The notes beneath the pieces are model-generated. The model did no database searches, was not told the origin of the DNA, and worked only from the letters and a program-made list of their open reading frames with translations. Shown one piece after another: positions 1-6,461 of a stretch of DNA of 10,226 nt. Location: the NCBI GenBank assembly GCA_002695185.1, contig NZOF01000081.1:1-10226 (forward strand). The letters run 5' to 3'. This DNA comes from Erythrobacter sp. GTDB taxonomy: Bacteria > Pseudomonadota > Alphaproteobacteria > Sphingomonadales > Sphingomonadaceae. Numbering within the stretch: the first letter of the stretch is position 1; each line of letters begins with the position of its first letter. The translations under genes were made by a program, and so were the position numbers.

Positions 1-12
1 ACGGGCTTGTGT

Positions 13-99
13 GCGGTCGTGGCGGAACTGGTAGACGCGCAACGTTGAGGTCGTTGTGGCCGCAAGGCCGTGGAAGTTCGAGTCTTCTCGACCGCACCA
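13..99 (+). tRNA. tRNA-Leu (anticodon GAG)
   Basis: The 87-nt sequence folds as a class II (long variable arm) tRNA. The acceptor stem GCGGTCG (13-19) pairs with CGACCGC (89-95), followed by discriminator A96 and an encoded CCA (97-99). The anticodon stem CAACG/CGTTG (40-44/52-56) closes the loop TTGAGGT with anticodon GAG at 47-49, which reads CUC and CUU leucine codons. The variable arm is GGCC-GCAA-GGCC (58-69). The T stem and loop lie at 72-88, with loop TTCGAGT. The tRNA is intact, and an integrase fragment follows about 180 bp downstream, so its 3' end is a plausible former attachment site for an integrated element. Confidence 0.96.
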
Positions 100-213
100 T
101 TTTCCTGTTTCTCGATATAGCTCAAAGTATCGACAAACCCCCGGAAATCTGCGATTTAGGGCGTTCATTCGTCGCTGGATGTGCGCAGATGTTTCCGGGT
201 AATCCGCCAAAAT

Positions 214-415
214 TGGGGGCATGGCTGGGGGCAAATCGCGAAATGGCAGCGACCTTGCGAAGGGCGATGCCCCCAAATGGCGATCACAGACGCGCAAATC
301 CGCAGCTTCAGGCCCGCTGAGAGACCCTTCAAACGCGCGGACGCGAAGGGCCTTTATATCGAGGTCATGCCGAATGGATCGAAGTTGTGGCGCTTCAAAT
401 ACCGCATTGGGGGCA
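214..415. repeat. Four copies of octamer TGGGGGCA around the integrase start
   Basis: TGGGGGCA occurs directly at 214-221 and 226-233 (12-bp period), inverted as TGCCCCCA at 268-275 immediately before the integrase ATG, and directly again at 408-415 within the integrase frame. I saw no other copy in the window. Clustered short repeats between a tRNA attachment site and an integrase start are typical of integrase or excisionase arm-type binding sites. That role is inferred from position only. Confidence 0.55.
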
Positions 416-669
416 AAGAAAAGCGGCGGGCCCTAGGCGCGTATCCGGAAATCAAACTGGCGGAAGCGCGCAAGCGCAGGGACGAAGCGCGAGCCAAGCT
501 CGATCGCGATATTGACCCGGCCTTGGCACCATCACCCTCAGCTTATCTGCGCGCTGCTGTAAGACGAAAGGCCGTTCGGCTGGCCGCGCCAGTGGGAAGC
601 GAGTGGGTGGGCTTTGGGATGGTCTATCGACGCTATATTGGGACAACCCTTGCGCCTTCCGCGTCCTGA
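277..669 (+). pseudogene. Truncated P4-type tyrosine integrase (N-terminal arm-binding domain only)
   Basis: From the ATG at 277 the product begins MAITDAQIRSFRPAERPFKR and continues through a GLYIEV segment, an NGSKLWRFKYR segment, LGAYPEI and LAEARKRRDEARAKL. This is the characteristic N-terminal DUF4102-type domain of P4-like integrases found next to tRNA genes. The similarity stops near residue 82 (about position 523, after a DIDPA segment). The frame then runs through unrelated sequence to a stop at 667-669. The core-binding domain and the catalytic R-H-R-Y domain are missing: family members are about 400 residues and this frame gives 130. The gene is therefore a dead 5' remnant of an integrated element, probably of the island that once used the neighbouring tRNA-Leu. 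Frames open upstream of 277 lack family similarity, so ATG 277 is the natural start. The region 524-774 holds no recognisable gene. Confidence 0.85.
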
Positions 670-774
670 TCTTTGCAACCGTTCGCGCACCGGTATTGCG
701 AAAGTCCGTCGTTTCAGCGGTTTCGACGATCCACCCAAGAGAGTGCGATGCAACGCGAGCCAAAAGGTCCGGGG

Positions 775-1092
775 TCAAGCATCTTCAAGGTCCTCGTCAT
801 TCTGCACCCATATCTGCGTCGCTCGATTTAGCGCTTCGACCTCGGCGGCGTGCGGGTGGTCGGTGAACTCTGTGATGTCGAACCTGGCGCAGAAATCGAG
901 GTCGCTCAGCGACATGTTGAGGAAGCGCATCACGTTGCTCTCGTTAACAACGTGGAAGGTGAAGGGGCTGGTCGATTCCAGCAGCTCTTTCTCCATATCC
1001 TTATTGAAGCCTACGAGCGCGGTTGCAAATTTGGCTGGCTTGACCAGCTTGATCTGCAAGATGTTGAAATAGACGAAGCACATGGTGAGCAT
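775..1092 (-). CDS. Hypothetical protein, probably 5'-truncated
   Basis: This minus-strand frame encodes 105 residues from ATG 1092 and ends in an acidic tail (NDEDLEDA). I do not recognise its family. The composition is protein-like: an aromatic and hydrophobic N-terminal stretch (residues 1-16), a charged middle (NKDMEKELLES) and no low-complexity runs. Base composition is visibly less GC-rich than in the flanking genes. The frame stays open upstream of ATG 1092 for about 17 more codons, reading SGKYQFAYLAYH just before the methionine. It then hits a TAG at 1144-1146, exactly where a different gene remnant begins on the other strand. Neither ATG 1092 nor ATG 1083 has a visible Shine-Dalgarno sequence. 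I infer that the original gene was longer and lost its 5' end in a rearrangement near 1120-1143. It may be cargo of the decayed tRNA-linked element. Whether it is expressed is unknown. Confidence 0.45.
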   Translation of the reverse strand: MLTMCFVYFNILQIKLVKPAKFATALVGFNKDMEKELLESTSPFTFHVVNESNVMRFLNMSLSDLDFCARFDITEFTDHPHAAEVEALNRATQIWVQNDEDLEDA

Positions 1093-1132
1093 GTGATAGG
1101 CGAGGTAGGCGAACTGGTACTTTCCGCTTTCG

Positions 1133-1467
1133 CTAACCGCCCTCTACCGCCGCGCAGCCGGGGGCGATGTGGACGAAGTCGCTTGGCTGGCCGATGGCCT
1201 GCGCCCCTTCGCGCTGGTCCTGATCGCGTCCAACGCGCTCGACGATACCCCGCTCGGCCCGTTTGGGAATATCGGAGTTGCCTGCGCGAGCCCGGGTGAG
1301 GCGCTGCGCCTCGCAGCCGAAGCCGATCGGCGCGGCATCCTTCGCCCGCTCCGCGCGACGACGGACCGCCGGTTGGACCCTGAACCTATATCGCCGACCC
1401 CGATGCCAATACGCTCGAACTCTCGTTCGGGCAGGAAATCGCCTTCACCGTGACCGATCAGCGCTGA
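1133..1467 (+). pseudogene. Broken VOC (glyoxalase/dioxygenase-fold) family protein
   Basis: Two reading frames together spell the C-terminal two thirds of a vicinal-oxygen-chelate family protein. The first, from about 1133, reads LYRRAAGGDVDEV, then FALVLIASNALDDTPLGPFG and GNIGVACASPGEALRLAAEA. The second frame picks up near 1355-1366 as DDGPPVG and continues as YIADPDANTLELSFGQEI to a TGA at 1465-1467. ADPDxNTLEL is the signature end of VOC proteins and carries a metal-ligand glutamate. There are two lesions: a frame change near 1340-1360, and an in-frame TGA at 1381-1383, where relatives would plausibly have Trp (VGYW-TYIADPD). The 5' part is missing. The 3' end overlaps the end of the convergent HxlR-type gene by 10 bp. 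The family is clear, but the exact substrate class cannot be told. Confidence 0.7.
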
Positions 1468-1838
1468 CAGACGCGAGTGTTCTGCTCGAGCGGATTTTCG
1501 ATCGCCCAGCGATAGAAGCGCTGGAGGTGGTCCGCCAGATCCTTTCCCTGCTCCGTCAGCGCATAGGCTGTCGTGCGCGGAAAGGACGCCGCTTGCTTCC
1601 GTTCGACCAGCGCCTTTTCCGTAAGCGACGCAAGCCGCTCGGTGAGCACCTTCGGCGTGATACCGGAGAGCCCGTTCGAAAGCTCGGTGAAGCTCCGGGG
1701 ACCGGACGACAGCCGCCACAGGATAAGACCATTCCAGCGATGCCCGAGGAAGGACAGCCACTGCTCCAGTGCGCAATCGGAGGCATGCCGCGCCGCTTCG
1801 CGCAGTTCGACTTCCCGTTTGGATAGTCCAGATTCCAT
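1458..1838 (-). CDS. HxlR-family winged-helix transcriptional regulator
   Basis: The product is a 126-residue DNA-binding protein. It has the HxlR layout: an N-terminal cysteine (DCALEQWLSFLGHRWN, residues 21-36), the helix-turn-helix region (FTELSNGLSGITPKVLTERL, 50-69), and a wing and C-terminal dimerisation helix (AYALTEQGKDLADHL, 91-105, then FYRWAIEN). HxlR proteins are small dimeric regulators, often divergent from the oxidoreductase genes they control and sometimes redox-responsive through the N-terminal Cys. I chose ATG 1838 because it begins at the expected family N-terminus and is preceded by GAAGGGTGAAG. The frame extends 43 codons further upstream, but those residues do not resemble the family and would run into the divergent gene. 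It probably regulates the methyltransferase and saccharopine-dehydrogenase-like pair that starts 75 bp away, and itself. The effector is unknown. Confidence 0.9.
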   Translation of the reverse strand: MESGLSKREVELREAARHASDCALEQWLSFLGHRWNGLILWRLSSGPRSFTELSNGLSGITPKVLTERLASLTEKALVERKQAASFPRTTAYALTEQGKDLADHLQRFYRWAIENPLEQNTRVCQR

Positions 1839-1913
1839 CTGCTTCACCCTTCGAAACCGCAGCCCGAGCCGATTCTTCGCCGGACGTTCGATAGCGATAT
1901 AAGGAGCAAAGCC
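1839..1913. promoter_or_regulatory. Divergent promoter region between the HxlR-type gene and the methyltransferase operon
   Basis: These 75 bp separate two divergent start codons, so both promoters and any HxlR operator must lie here or overlap the gene ends. I see no convincing -35/-10 pair. The AT-richer stretch GATAGCGATATAAG (1890-1903) runs straight into the methyltransferase ribosome-binding site. Confidence 0.4.
1901..1906 (+). promoter_or_regulatory. Strong Shine-Dalgarno (AAGGAG) that points to an ATT start
   Basis: AAGGAG at 1901-1906 is followed after 7 nt by ATT at 1914-1916, in frame with the methyltransferase. No ATG, GTG or TTG lies at a suitable distance in that frame. The next canonical start (GTG 1971) has no ribosome-binding site and lies inside the conserved N-terminal region. 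Confidence 0.65.
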
Positions 1914-2576
1914 ATTACTGCATTCCCCGATCATGCCGCTGCAAGCTACGACGACCGGATCGAGCATCTGGTGCCGGGCTACCGGCTCGTTCTTGATCTG
2001 GTCGCGAGCACGCTTGCGGCGCGCCGCCCGCAGCCGACCTCTGTTCTGGTGCCGGGGTGCGGAACGGGTGCGGAACTCTCTGTCGCGGCAGTGGTGATGC
2101 CCGACGCGTTGTTTACCGCTATCGACCCATCGCGAGGTATGCTGGATGTCGCCCAGCGCAAAGTGAAGGCTGACGGATCAGATGCGCGCGTCGCTTTTCA
2201 TCATGGCTTTCTCGATGAGACAGGTCACGACCTCCATGACGCGGCAATACTCTCGCTCGTCTTGCATTTCCTGCCCGACGACGGCGCCAAACGCGATCTG
2301 CTGTCCGGCATCGCCCAGCGTCTCCGCAAACGCGCCCCATTCTTGCTTGTCGATGCAGTCAAGCCGGATGCCGACGACGCTGCGCTGCACGACTGGCTTC
2401 AGCGCAGGGGGAACAGCTCCGCCCAAGCATCGGAGGTGATCGGACGGATGCAGGAAAGCTGGCACCGTGTTCCGCTGGAGCGGCTGATCGGCTTGCTGGA
2501 TCAAGCCGGCTTCCACGTGCGCGAGCCGTTCTTCCGGGCCTTCGGCTATCTCGGCATTCTGGCGGAAAAGGCATAA
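1914..2576 (+). CDS. Class I SAM-dependent methyltransferase, apparent ATT start
   Basis: The protein is about 220 residues if translation begins at ATT 1914. It is a Rossmann-fold methyltransferase. Motif I (VLVPGCGTG, about residues 44-52) binds S-adenosylmethionine. The acidic end of strand 2 is in AIDPSRGML (Asp about 71). A motif IV-like segment (DAAILSLVLHFLPDD) follows. The N-terminal segment FPDHAAASYDDRIEHLVPGY matches the helix that usually precedes the fold in this family. It is encoded upstream of the first canonical start (GTG 1971), which argues for the ATT start with the AAGGAG site. The usual length of such proteins also fits 220 better than 201. The substrate is unknown. The next gene begins 4 nt after its stop, so the two form an operon probably controlled by the divergent HxlR-type regulator. 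GTG 1971 remains an alternative start. Confidence 0.85.
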   Translation: MTAFPDHAAASYDDRIEHLVPGYRLVLDLVASTLAARRPQPTSVLVPGCGTGAELSVAAVVMPDALFTAIDPSRGMLDVAQRKVKADGSDARVAFHHGFLDETGHDLHDAAILSLVLHFLPDDGAKRDLLSGIAQRLRKRAPFLLVDAVKPDADDAALHDWLQRRGNSSAQASEVIGRMQESWHRVPLERLIGLLDQAGFHVREPFFRAFGYLGILAEKA

Positions 2577-2580
2577 CGTC

Positions 2581-3597
2581 ATGACAAATAACGAGATCCT
2601 GATCGTGGGTGGGTATGGGCATGTGGGACTGCAGATTGCGGCCCGCCTGCAGGCAACGGCCCTGGCGCCCGTGCGGATCGCGGGGCGCAACCGCGACAAG
2701 CTTGCCGAAGCAGCTGCACGCTTGGGATGCCGCTCCGTCCCCCTCGATCTCGGTAAGCGCGATACATGGGCTCTGGCGCTCGACGGAGCGCGATGTGTGG
2801 TCATGTGCGTTGACCAGACCGATACCGGCTTCGTGGCAGCAGTGCTGGAGCGCGGCCTCGCCTATGTCGACATCACTGCCGATGACAGATTCTTCCGGCA
2901 AATTGAGCGCCTGGACAGTATCGCGCGGGCCAATGGCGGCCGGGCTGTGCTTTCCGTTGGCCTGGCGCCGGGGCTGACCAACCTGCTCGTCGCAGCGGCG
3001 AGCTCGGGGCTGGACACGGTCGAAAGCGCCCGCATCGGCATTCTTCTGGGTCTTGGCGACACACATGGTCCGGCGGCGATCAATTGGACCTTGAGCAATT
3101 TCCGCAAGGTCAGTCATGGCACATTCGCGCCGGTCATGTTTGGCAGCCCGCCTCGCCCTTATCCGGTCGTTCCGTTCGATTTTGCTGACCAGCATGTCCT
3201 TCGCCGAACGCTCGGAATCGCGGACGTGCAGACATTCATGACGTTCGACACGCCGGGCATCAGCCGAATGATGTTTCCCATGCTGCGCCGTGTAGCAGCC
3301 AGCGCCGTGCTGACCCGGCTGTTCAAGGCGATCATGCCTTATGCCAAGATCGGCTCCGACCGCACCGCCCTGAGCGTGGTGGTTCAGGGTACGAAGGCCG
3401 GCAAAAAGATGACGCAACGAAAGACAATAGAAGGCCGCAAGGAAGCAGACATAACCGCGCTGATCGCAGCGCTGGTTGTCGAACATGTACTTCGCCGCGG
3501 CGTGGGCGCGGGAATTCACCATATCGAGCAGGTACTGTCGCTCGATATGCTCGCGTCGCTGATCCCCGCTGACGCCGCCGTTACCTTCGGCGCCTAG
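2581..3597 (+). CDS. Saccharopine-dehydrogenase-like NAD(P)-binding oxidoreductase
   Basis: This 338-residue protein starts with a classical dinucleotide-binding beta-alpha-beta unit, ILIVGGYGHVGLQIAARL (residues 6-23), with the GGYGxxG turn. An Arg-rich segment after strand 2 (RIAGRNRDK, 32-40) would suit the NADP phosphate. The layout VPLDL ... VVMCVDQTDTGFVAAVLERG ... YVDITADD ... GLAPGLTNLL is that of the saccharopine-dehydrogenase N-terminal family, which includes many uncharacterised reductases of about 330-400 residues. The substrate cannot be assigned, and a lysine-pathway role is unlikely because no lysine genes are nearby. It follows the methyltransferase stop by 4 nt, with a weak AAGG at 2568-2571 inside that gene, so coupled translation is likely. 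The pairing with a methyltransferase and an HxlR regulator suggests joint modification of one small molecule, which is inference. Confidence 0.88.
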   Translation: MTNNEILIVGGYGHVGLQIAARLQATALAPVRIAGRNRDKLAEAAARLGCRSVPLDLGKRDTWALALDGARCVVMCVDQTDTGFVAAVLERGLAYVDITADDRFFRQIERLDSIARANGGRAVLSVGLAPGLTNLLVAAASSGLDTVESARIGILLGLGDTHGPAAINWTLSNFRKVSHGTFAPVMFGSPPRPYPVVPFDFADQHVLRRTLGIADVQTFMTFDTPGISRMMFPMLRRVAASAVLTRLFKAIMPYAKIGSDRTALSVVVQGTKAGKKMTQRKTIEGRKEADITALIAALVVEHVLRRGVGAGIHHIEQVLSLDMLASLIPADAAVTFGA

Positions 3598-3786
3598 CTG
3601 GAAAGAGTGCCCTCCTCATTGCACCTGCGCCCTATCACGATAGCGTCGCTCTATGCGCGGCAGACGGGTCTGAGGGGAGGGCGCGGGGTTACACGCTTTC
3701 GGCCCGCTCGATCGGGAGCCCCTCATACTCCCTCACCGGTGAAGTGGCGGGCGCGTATGAGTCGTATTTCGGTTGTCCGTGTTTCG
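3598..3786. other. Convergent intergenic region, no gene recognised
   Basis: These 189 bp lie between two converging operons. They hold several short dyads: CTATC-ac-GATAG near 3632-3643, CAGAC-gg-GTCTG near 3661-3672, and the palindrome TCACCGGTGA at 3733-3742. None is followed by a T run, so I do not call an intrinsic terminator. The minus strand has an open frame with protein-like wording (SYAPATSPVREYEGLPIERA) ending at 3689, but it has no start of its own and overlaps the end of the MFS gene in another frame. Confidence 0.4.
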
Positions 3787-5007
3787 TTAACGCTCGGTCA
3801 TTCCTCTCTTGGTTCTTAGCGACATGAGCGCACCGCAGAATGACAGGAGGAACGCAACGCCGAAGGCTGTGCCATATCCGAAGGAAGCTGCGATGAAGGT
3901 GGCAAAGGAGCTGCCGCCCATCTCTCCCAGATCGCGAGTGCTTTGTACTCCGGTCATATCCGTCCCGGCCTGATCGCCCTTCTGGGCGAAGGCCATGGCA
4001 AACGTCATCAGCGCGACGGAGACGCTGCCGCTGCCAGTTGAACCTGACACGACCGCAATCAGCGCCATCGTGTGCGTGATGTCGGCCTCGCTGGCACTTG
4101 CTTGCATCCACAGCGCGGCTGACAGCGCGAGGCAGGCGAGGCCACAGATCAGGACAAACCGGATTCCGGCCCGGTTGACCAGCCATGCCCCACCGCCGCA
4201 ACCGATGATGATGGTCGCCACGCCTCCCGCCATGCCGAGTGCGCCGATCTGTTCGAGCGGCCAATCGCGATCGACCAGCAGGAGCTTGAACAGCGCGAAG
4301 GTTGAACTGGCGGCGATCGCTGTCAGCAGGGCCAGGGCCAGGATCGTCCCGGCACCCCGACGCCGGATCAGGCGGACGAGGCTGGCCCGGGGGCGTTCGC
4401 GCGATTGCCCGTCAGTACCGGGTTCGCGCCAAAGCAGCGCAAGTGCCAAGCCCACGCCTACGATGGCGGCAACAGCCAGCAAAGCAACGGGTCGTCCGAA
4501 CAGCCCGGCGAGGATCAGGCAGCCTGAGCCGCCGATAAAGAACCCTACCATCGTGCCGCCCACTTGCACGGCATTGGCTCTGGCAAGTGCAGGGCCATGG
4601 GCATTCTCCGCTGTCAGGCCGTCGGTGGCAGTATCTTGCGTCGCCGAAGCCAGCGAGGAAATGGCGAACAGCGTCAGTACAACAGGCGTTGCGTGGCCGG
4701 TCAGGCCGATGCTGGCCACGAGCAACAGGCATAGCAGCACGACGCTTTGCATCGGAATAATCCAGCTGCGCCGCTTGCCGAAGCGCGCAGACCAGACATT
4801 GTCGACCATCGGTGCCCACAGGAATTTGAGAATCCACGGCAGGCCGACCAGCGGCAGAAGCGCTAGCCATTGCAGCGAAACCCCGTCTTTTCGCAGCAGC
4901 GTCGGCAAGGTCTCCATGGCAAGGCCGAGCGGAATGCCCTGCGTCATGTAGAGAAAGGCGATGAGCGCGAAGAGACGCCATTCGGCGCGTGAGAACATGA
5001 TCGTCAT
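3787..5007 (-). CDS. MFS siderophore importer, RhtX/FptX-like
   Basis: This 406-residue integral membrane protein is hydrophobic throughout and long enough for the 12 helices of a major facilitator. The N-terminus MTQGIPLGLAMETLPTLLRK (residues 21-40), GLPWILKFLWAPMVDN (55-70), RFGKRRSWIIPMQ (75-87) and SATQDTATDGL (121-131) have the wording of the AmpG-like branch that includes RhtX and FptX. These carry intact ferric siderophores, or siderophores, across the inner membrane as single-component permeases. The start at ATG 5007 overlaps the stop of the PepSY gene as ATGA and has no Shine-Dalgarno of its own, so translation is probably coupled. Frames open further upstream lie inside the PepSY gene and are not membrane-like. 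It is the last gene of the receptor operon and would provide inner-membrane passage after the TonB-dependent receptor. The cargo is unknown. AmpG-type muropeptide transport is less likely in this context. Confidence 0.88.
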   Translation of the reverse strand: MTIMFSRAEWRLFALIAFLYMTQGIPLGLAMETLPTLLRKDGVSLQWLALLPLVGLPWILKFLWAPMVDNVWSARFGKRRSWIIPMQSVVLLCLLLVASIGLTGHATPVVLTLFAISSLASATQDTATDGLTAENAHGPALARANAVQVGGTMVGFFIGGSGCLILAGLFGRPVALLAVAAIVGVGLALALLWREPGTDGQSRERPRASLVRLIRRRGAGTILALALLTAIAASSTFALFKLLLVDRDWPLEQIGALGMAGGVATIIIGCGGGAWLVNRAGIRFVLICGLACLALSAALWMQASASEADITHTMALIAVVSGSTGSGSVSVALMTFAMAFAQKGDQAGTDMTGVQSTRDLGEMGGSSFATFIAASFGYGTAFGVAFLLSFCGALMSLRTKRGMTER

Positions 5008-6047
5008 GAGTGAAAAGCTTTGCTTGCAGAGGGAGGGGGACGACGCAGACGTCGGCGCTGCAGCCACAGAAGGAGGCTGGAACAGGCGAGAACTCCGCAC
5101 AGCAGGGCGCAGGCGAGGTAGAGGCCTCGGACCGCAGCACTGCTCCACAGGCCGGTGTGGAGCGACTTGGCGGCGATCATCATCTGCATGAAGGCGGGCA
5201 CCGGTCTGGCGGGCAGGGGCTGGCCGCTCTGCCGGTCGAGCATCAGAGTGCGCGATTTGGCCCAGGGCGGGGCGCTGCGATCGAGCAGCATGATCGCGAC
5301 GGGGGCCTCACCGCGGGCCGGCATGATACCCTGAATTTCAGCGCCGGGGTACAGCGCCAGCGCGGTTGACGCCATTGCAGCAAGGTCGGCCGGGCGGACC
5401 TGCTCGATCGTCTGCCGCGCGGAACGCTCCGGCGCGGATCGCAAGTCGCCGAGCGTCTTGAACGCCAGCAGCATGGCGCCGGTCACGCTCAGCAGGAGCA
5501 GGAAGGCCAGCGCAACAAGGCCAGTCCATTTGTGCAGCGATGCAAGCGGGTATGCCCCATGCCATGGCACTCGGCGCAGCACCCGCAAGCGGCGGCGCAT
5601 GATCGCAAAGCCGGTTATGGCAAGCGTCAGCAGCCCCAGCGACGTGGCGAGCATGACCAGCTTGCCGGGCAGACCGATCAGCAGGCTGTTGTGCAGGTCG
5701 AGCAAGACATCGCGCAGTGACGACCCGCTTCGCGCCACGGCAAGAATACGGCCATCGCGCGGATCGAAGGTGAGGGTCCGGCCAATTCCGTCTCCATCGC
5801 GCAAGGCGAGCGTCCACTCCTTGCCCGGAGACAGTCCCGGCATAACCAACCCGATCTGCGCTTGCGGAAAGCGATGGTTCGCCTCGGCCATGGCGCTGTC
5901 GATCCCGATGGGAACGAGCGGGCTGGCTGCACCCGTGGGCCATGCCGGCAATATCAGCAGGCCGATGCCCGTCAGCGTCAGAACCAGAAACGGCGCAAGG
6001 CAGGCCAGCCCGATCCAGCGGTGAACCTTCCAGAGTGCGGCGCGCAT
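5004..6047 (-). CDS. PepSY-associated membrane protein, probable ferric-siderophore reductase
   Basis: This 347-residue inner-membrane protein has four predicted helices, at about residues 13-34, 129-150, 175-197 and 306-330. A periplasmic PepSY-type domain lies between helices 1 and 2 (AMAEANHRFPQAQIG ... LTFDPRDGRILAV), with a second, shorter repeat after helix 3. Histidines recur at the membrane edges: KVHRWIG (H9), LLDLHNSLL (H119), SLHKWTGL (H172) and KSLHTGLW (H297). In PepSY membrane proteins of siderophore loci such as FoxB and FpvG, comparable proteins reduce the ferric siderophore, and heme ligation by such histidines has been described for FoxB. The same role is inferred here. The gene starts 2 nt after the cupin stop and ends in an ATGA overlap with the MFS gene. 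It has no clear Shine-Dalgarno, so coupling is likely. It corresponds in position to FptC of the pyochelin locus. Confidence 0.85.
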   Translation of the reverse strand: MRAALWKVHRWIGLACLAPFLVLTLTGIGLLILPAWPTGAASPLVPIGIDSAMAEANHRFPQAQIGLVMPGLSPGKEWTLALRDGDGIGRTLTFDPRDGRILAVARSGSSLRDVLLDLHNSLLIGLPGKLVMLATSLGLLTLAITGFAIMRRRLRVLRRVPWHGAYPLASLHKWTGLVALAFLLLLSVTGAMLLAFKTLGDLRSAPERSARQTIEQVRPADLAAMASTALALYPGAEIQGIMPARGEAPVAIMLLDRSAPPWAKSRTLMLDRQSGQPLPARPVPAFMQMMIAAKSLHTGLWSSAAVRGLYLACALLCGVLACSSLLLWLQRRRLRRPPPSASKAFHS

Positions 6048-6049
6048 CG

Positions 6050-6460
6050 TTACGCACCATCACGCCAAGGCCGCATCCGCGTTCCGCCCGCCGGTGTCAC
6101 GAACATCAGCCGGGAGGGTTCGCGCAGCAACAGCCGGTGCCAGGTGCCCACTGGCACAAGACAGCTCTGCCCGGCGCGCAGGAGGAGGGCCACTTCCTCG
6201 CCCCCGTCGCCATCCCCGACCACGACATCGATTGCGCCTTCGAGCAGATAGAGTAGCTCATCGCCATGCGGGTGCATTTCCCACTTATCGGGATGCAGGT
6301 CCTGCGGATCGACCGGCGCGAACATGCCGATCACCCGTTCTCCCTGCGACCTGTTGATCTCTCTCCATGCCTCGGGCGAACGGGGCAGGGGAGAGGCCTT
6401 GCGGGCCTCGGCGTCGAGGCGGACCAGCGTGTCGAGCGGGTCGAACAGTGTGATGGCCAT
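6050..6460 (-). CDS. Small cupin-domain protein within the siderophore operon
   Basis: This 136-residue soluble protein has one cupin barrel. The metal-binding pattern is present: W60, H63, H65 and E68 in KWEMHPHGDELLYLLEG (59-75), then the second motif VPVGTWHRLL (102-111) with H108. No signal peptide is visible, so it should be cytoplasmic. The start codon lies 1 nt after the receptor stop, and GAGG 7 nt upstream, inside the last receptor codons, serves as ribosome-binding site. The PepSY gene follows after 2 nt. In Pseudomonas the equivalent slot of the pyochelin locus holds FptB, a small protein without known function; I do not claim homology. A single-domain cupin in an iron-uptake operon could bind iron or a siderophore breakdown product, or modify the ligand, but its activity is not shown by the sequence. 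Confidence 0.85.
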   Translation of the reverse strand: MAITLFDPLDTLVRLDAEARKASPLPRSPEAWREINRSQGERVIGMFAPVDPQDLHPDKWEMHPHGDELLYLLEGAIDVVVGDGDGGEEVALLLRAGQSCLVPVGTWHRLLLREPSRLMFVTPAGGTRMRPWRDGA

Positions 6461-6461
6461 G

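Noticed and set aside
650..700. GGTTGCAAAGAT-like sequence on the minus strand resembling an IS6-family terminal repeat
   Set aside because: The match is short, there is no partner repeat, and no transposase fragment is nearby.
775..1143. HEPN-type toxin or defence protein
   Set aside because: The helical character suggested it, but the diagnostic R-x4-6-H motif is not visible, so no family is assigned.
3598..3786. Intrinsic terminator between the convergent operons
   Set aside because: The short dyads present have weak stems or lack a following T run on either strand.
3995..4951. Long plus-strand open frame opposite the MFS gene
   Set aside because: The translation is Ser/Pro/Arg/Thr-rich and featureless, as expected for an antisense frame of a GC-rich membrane protein gene.
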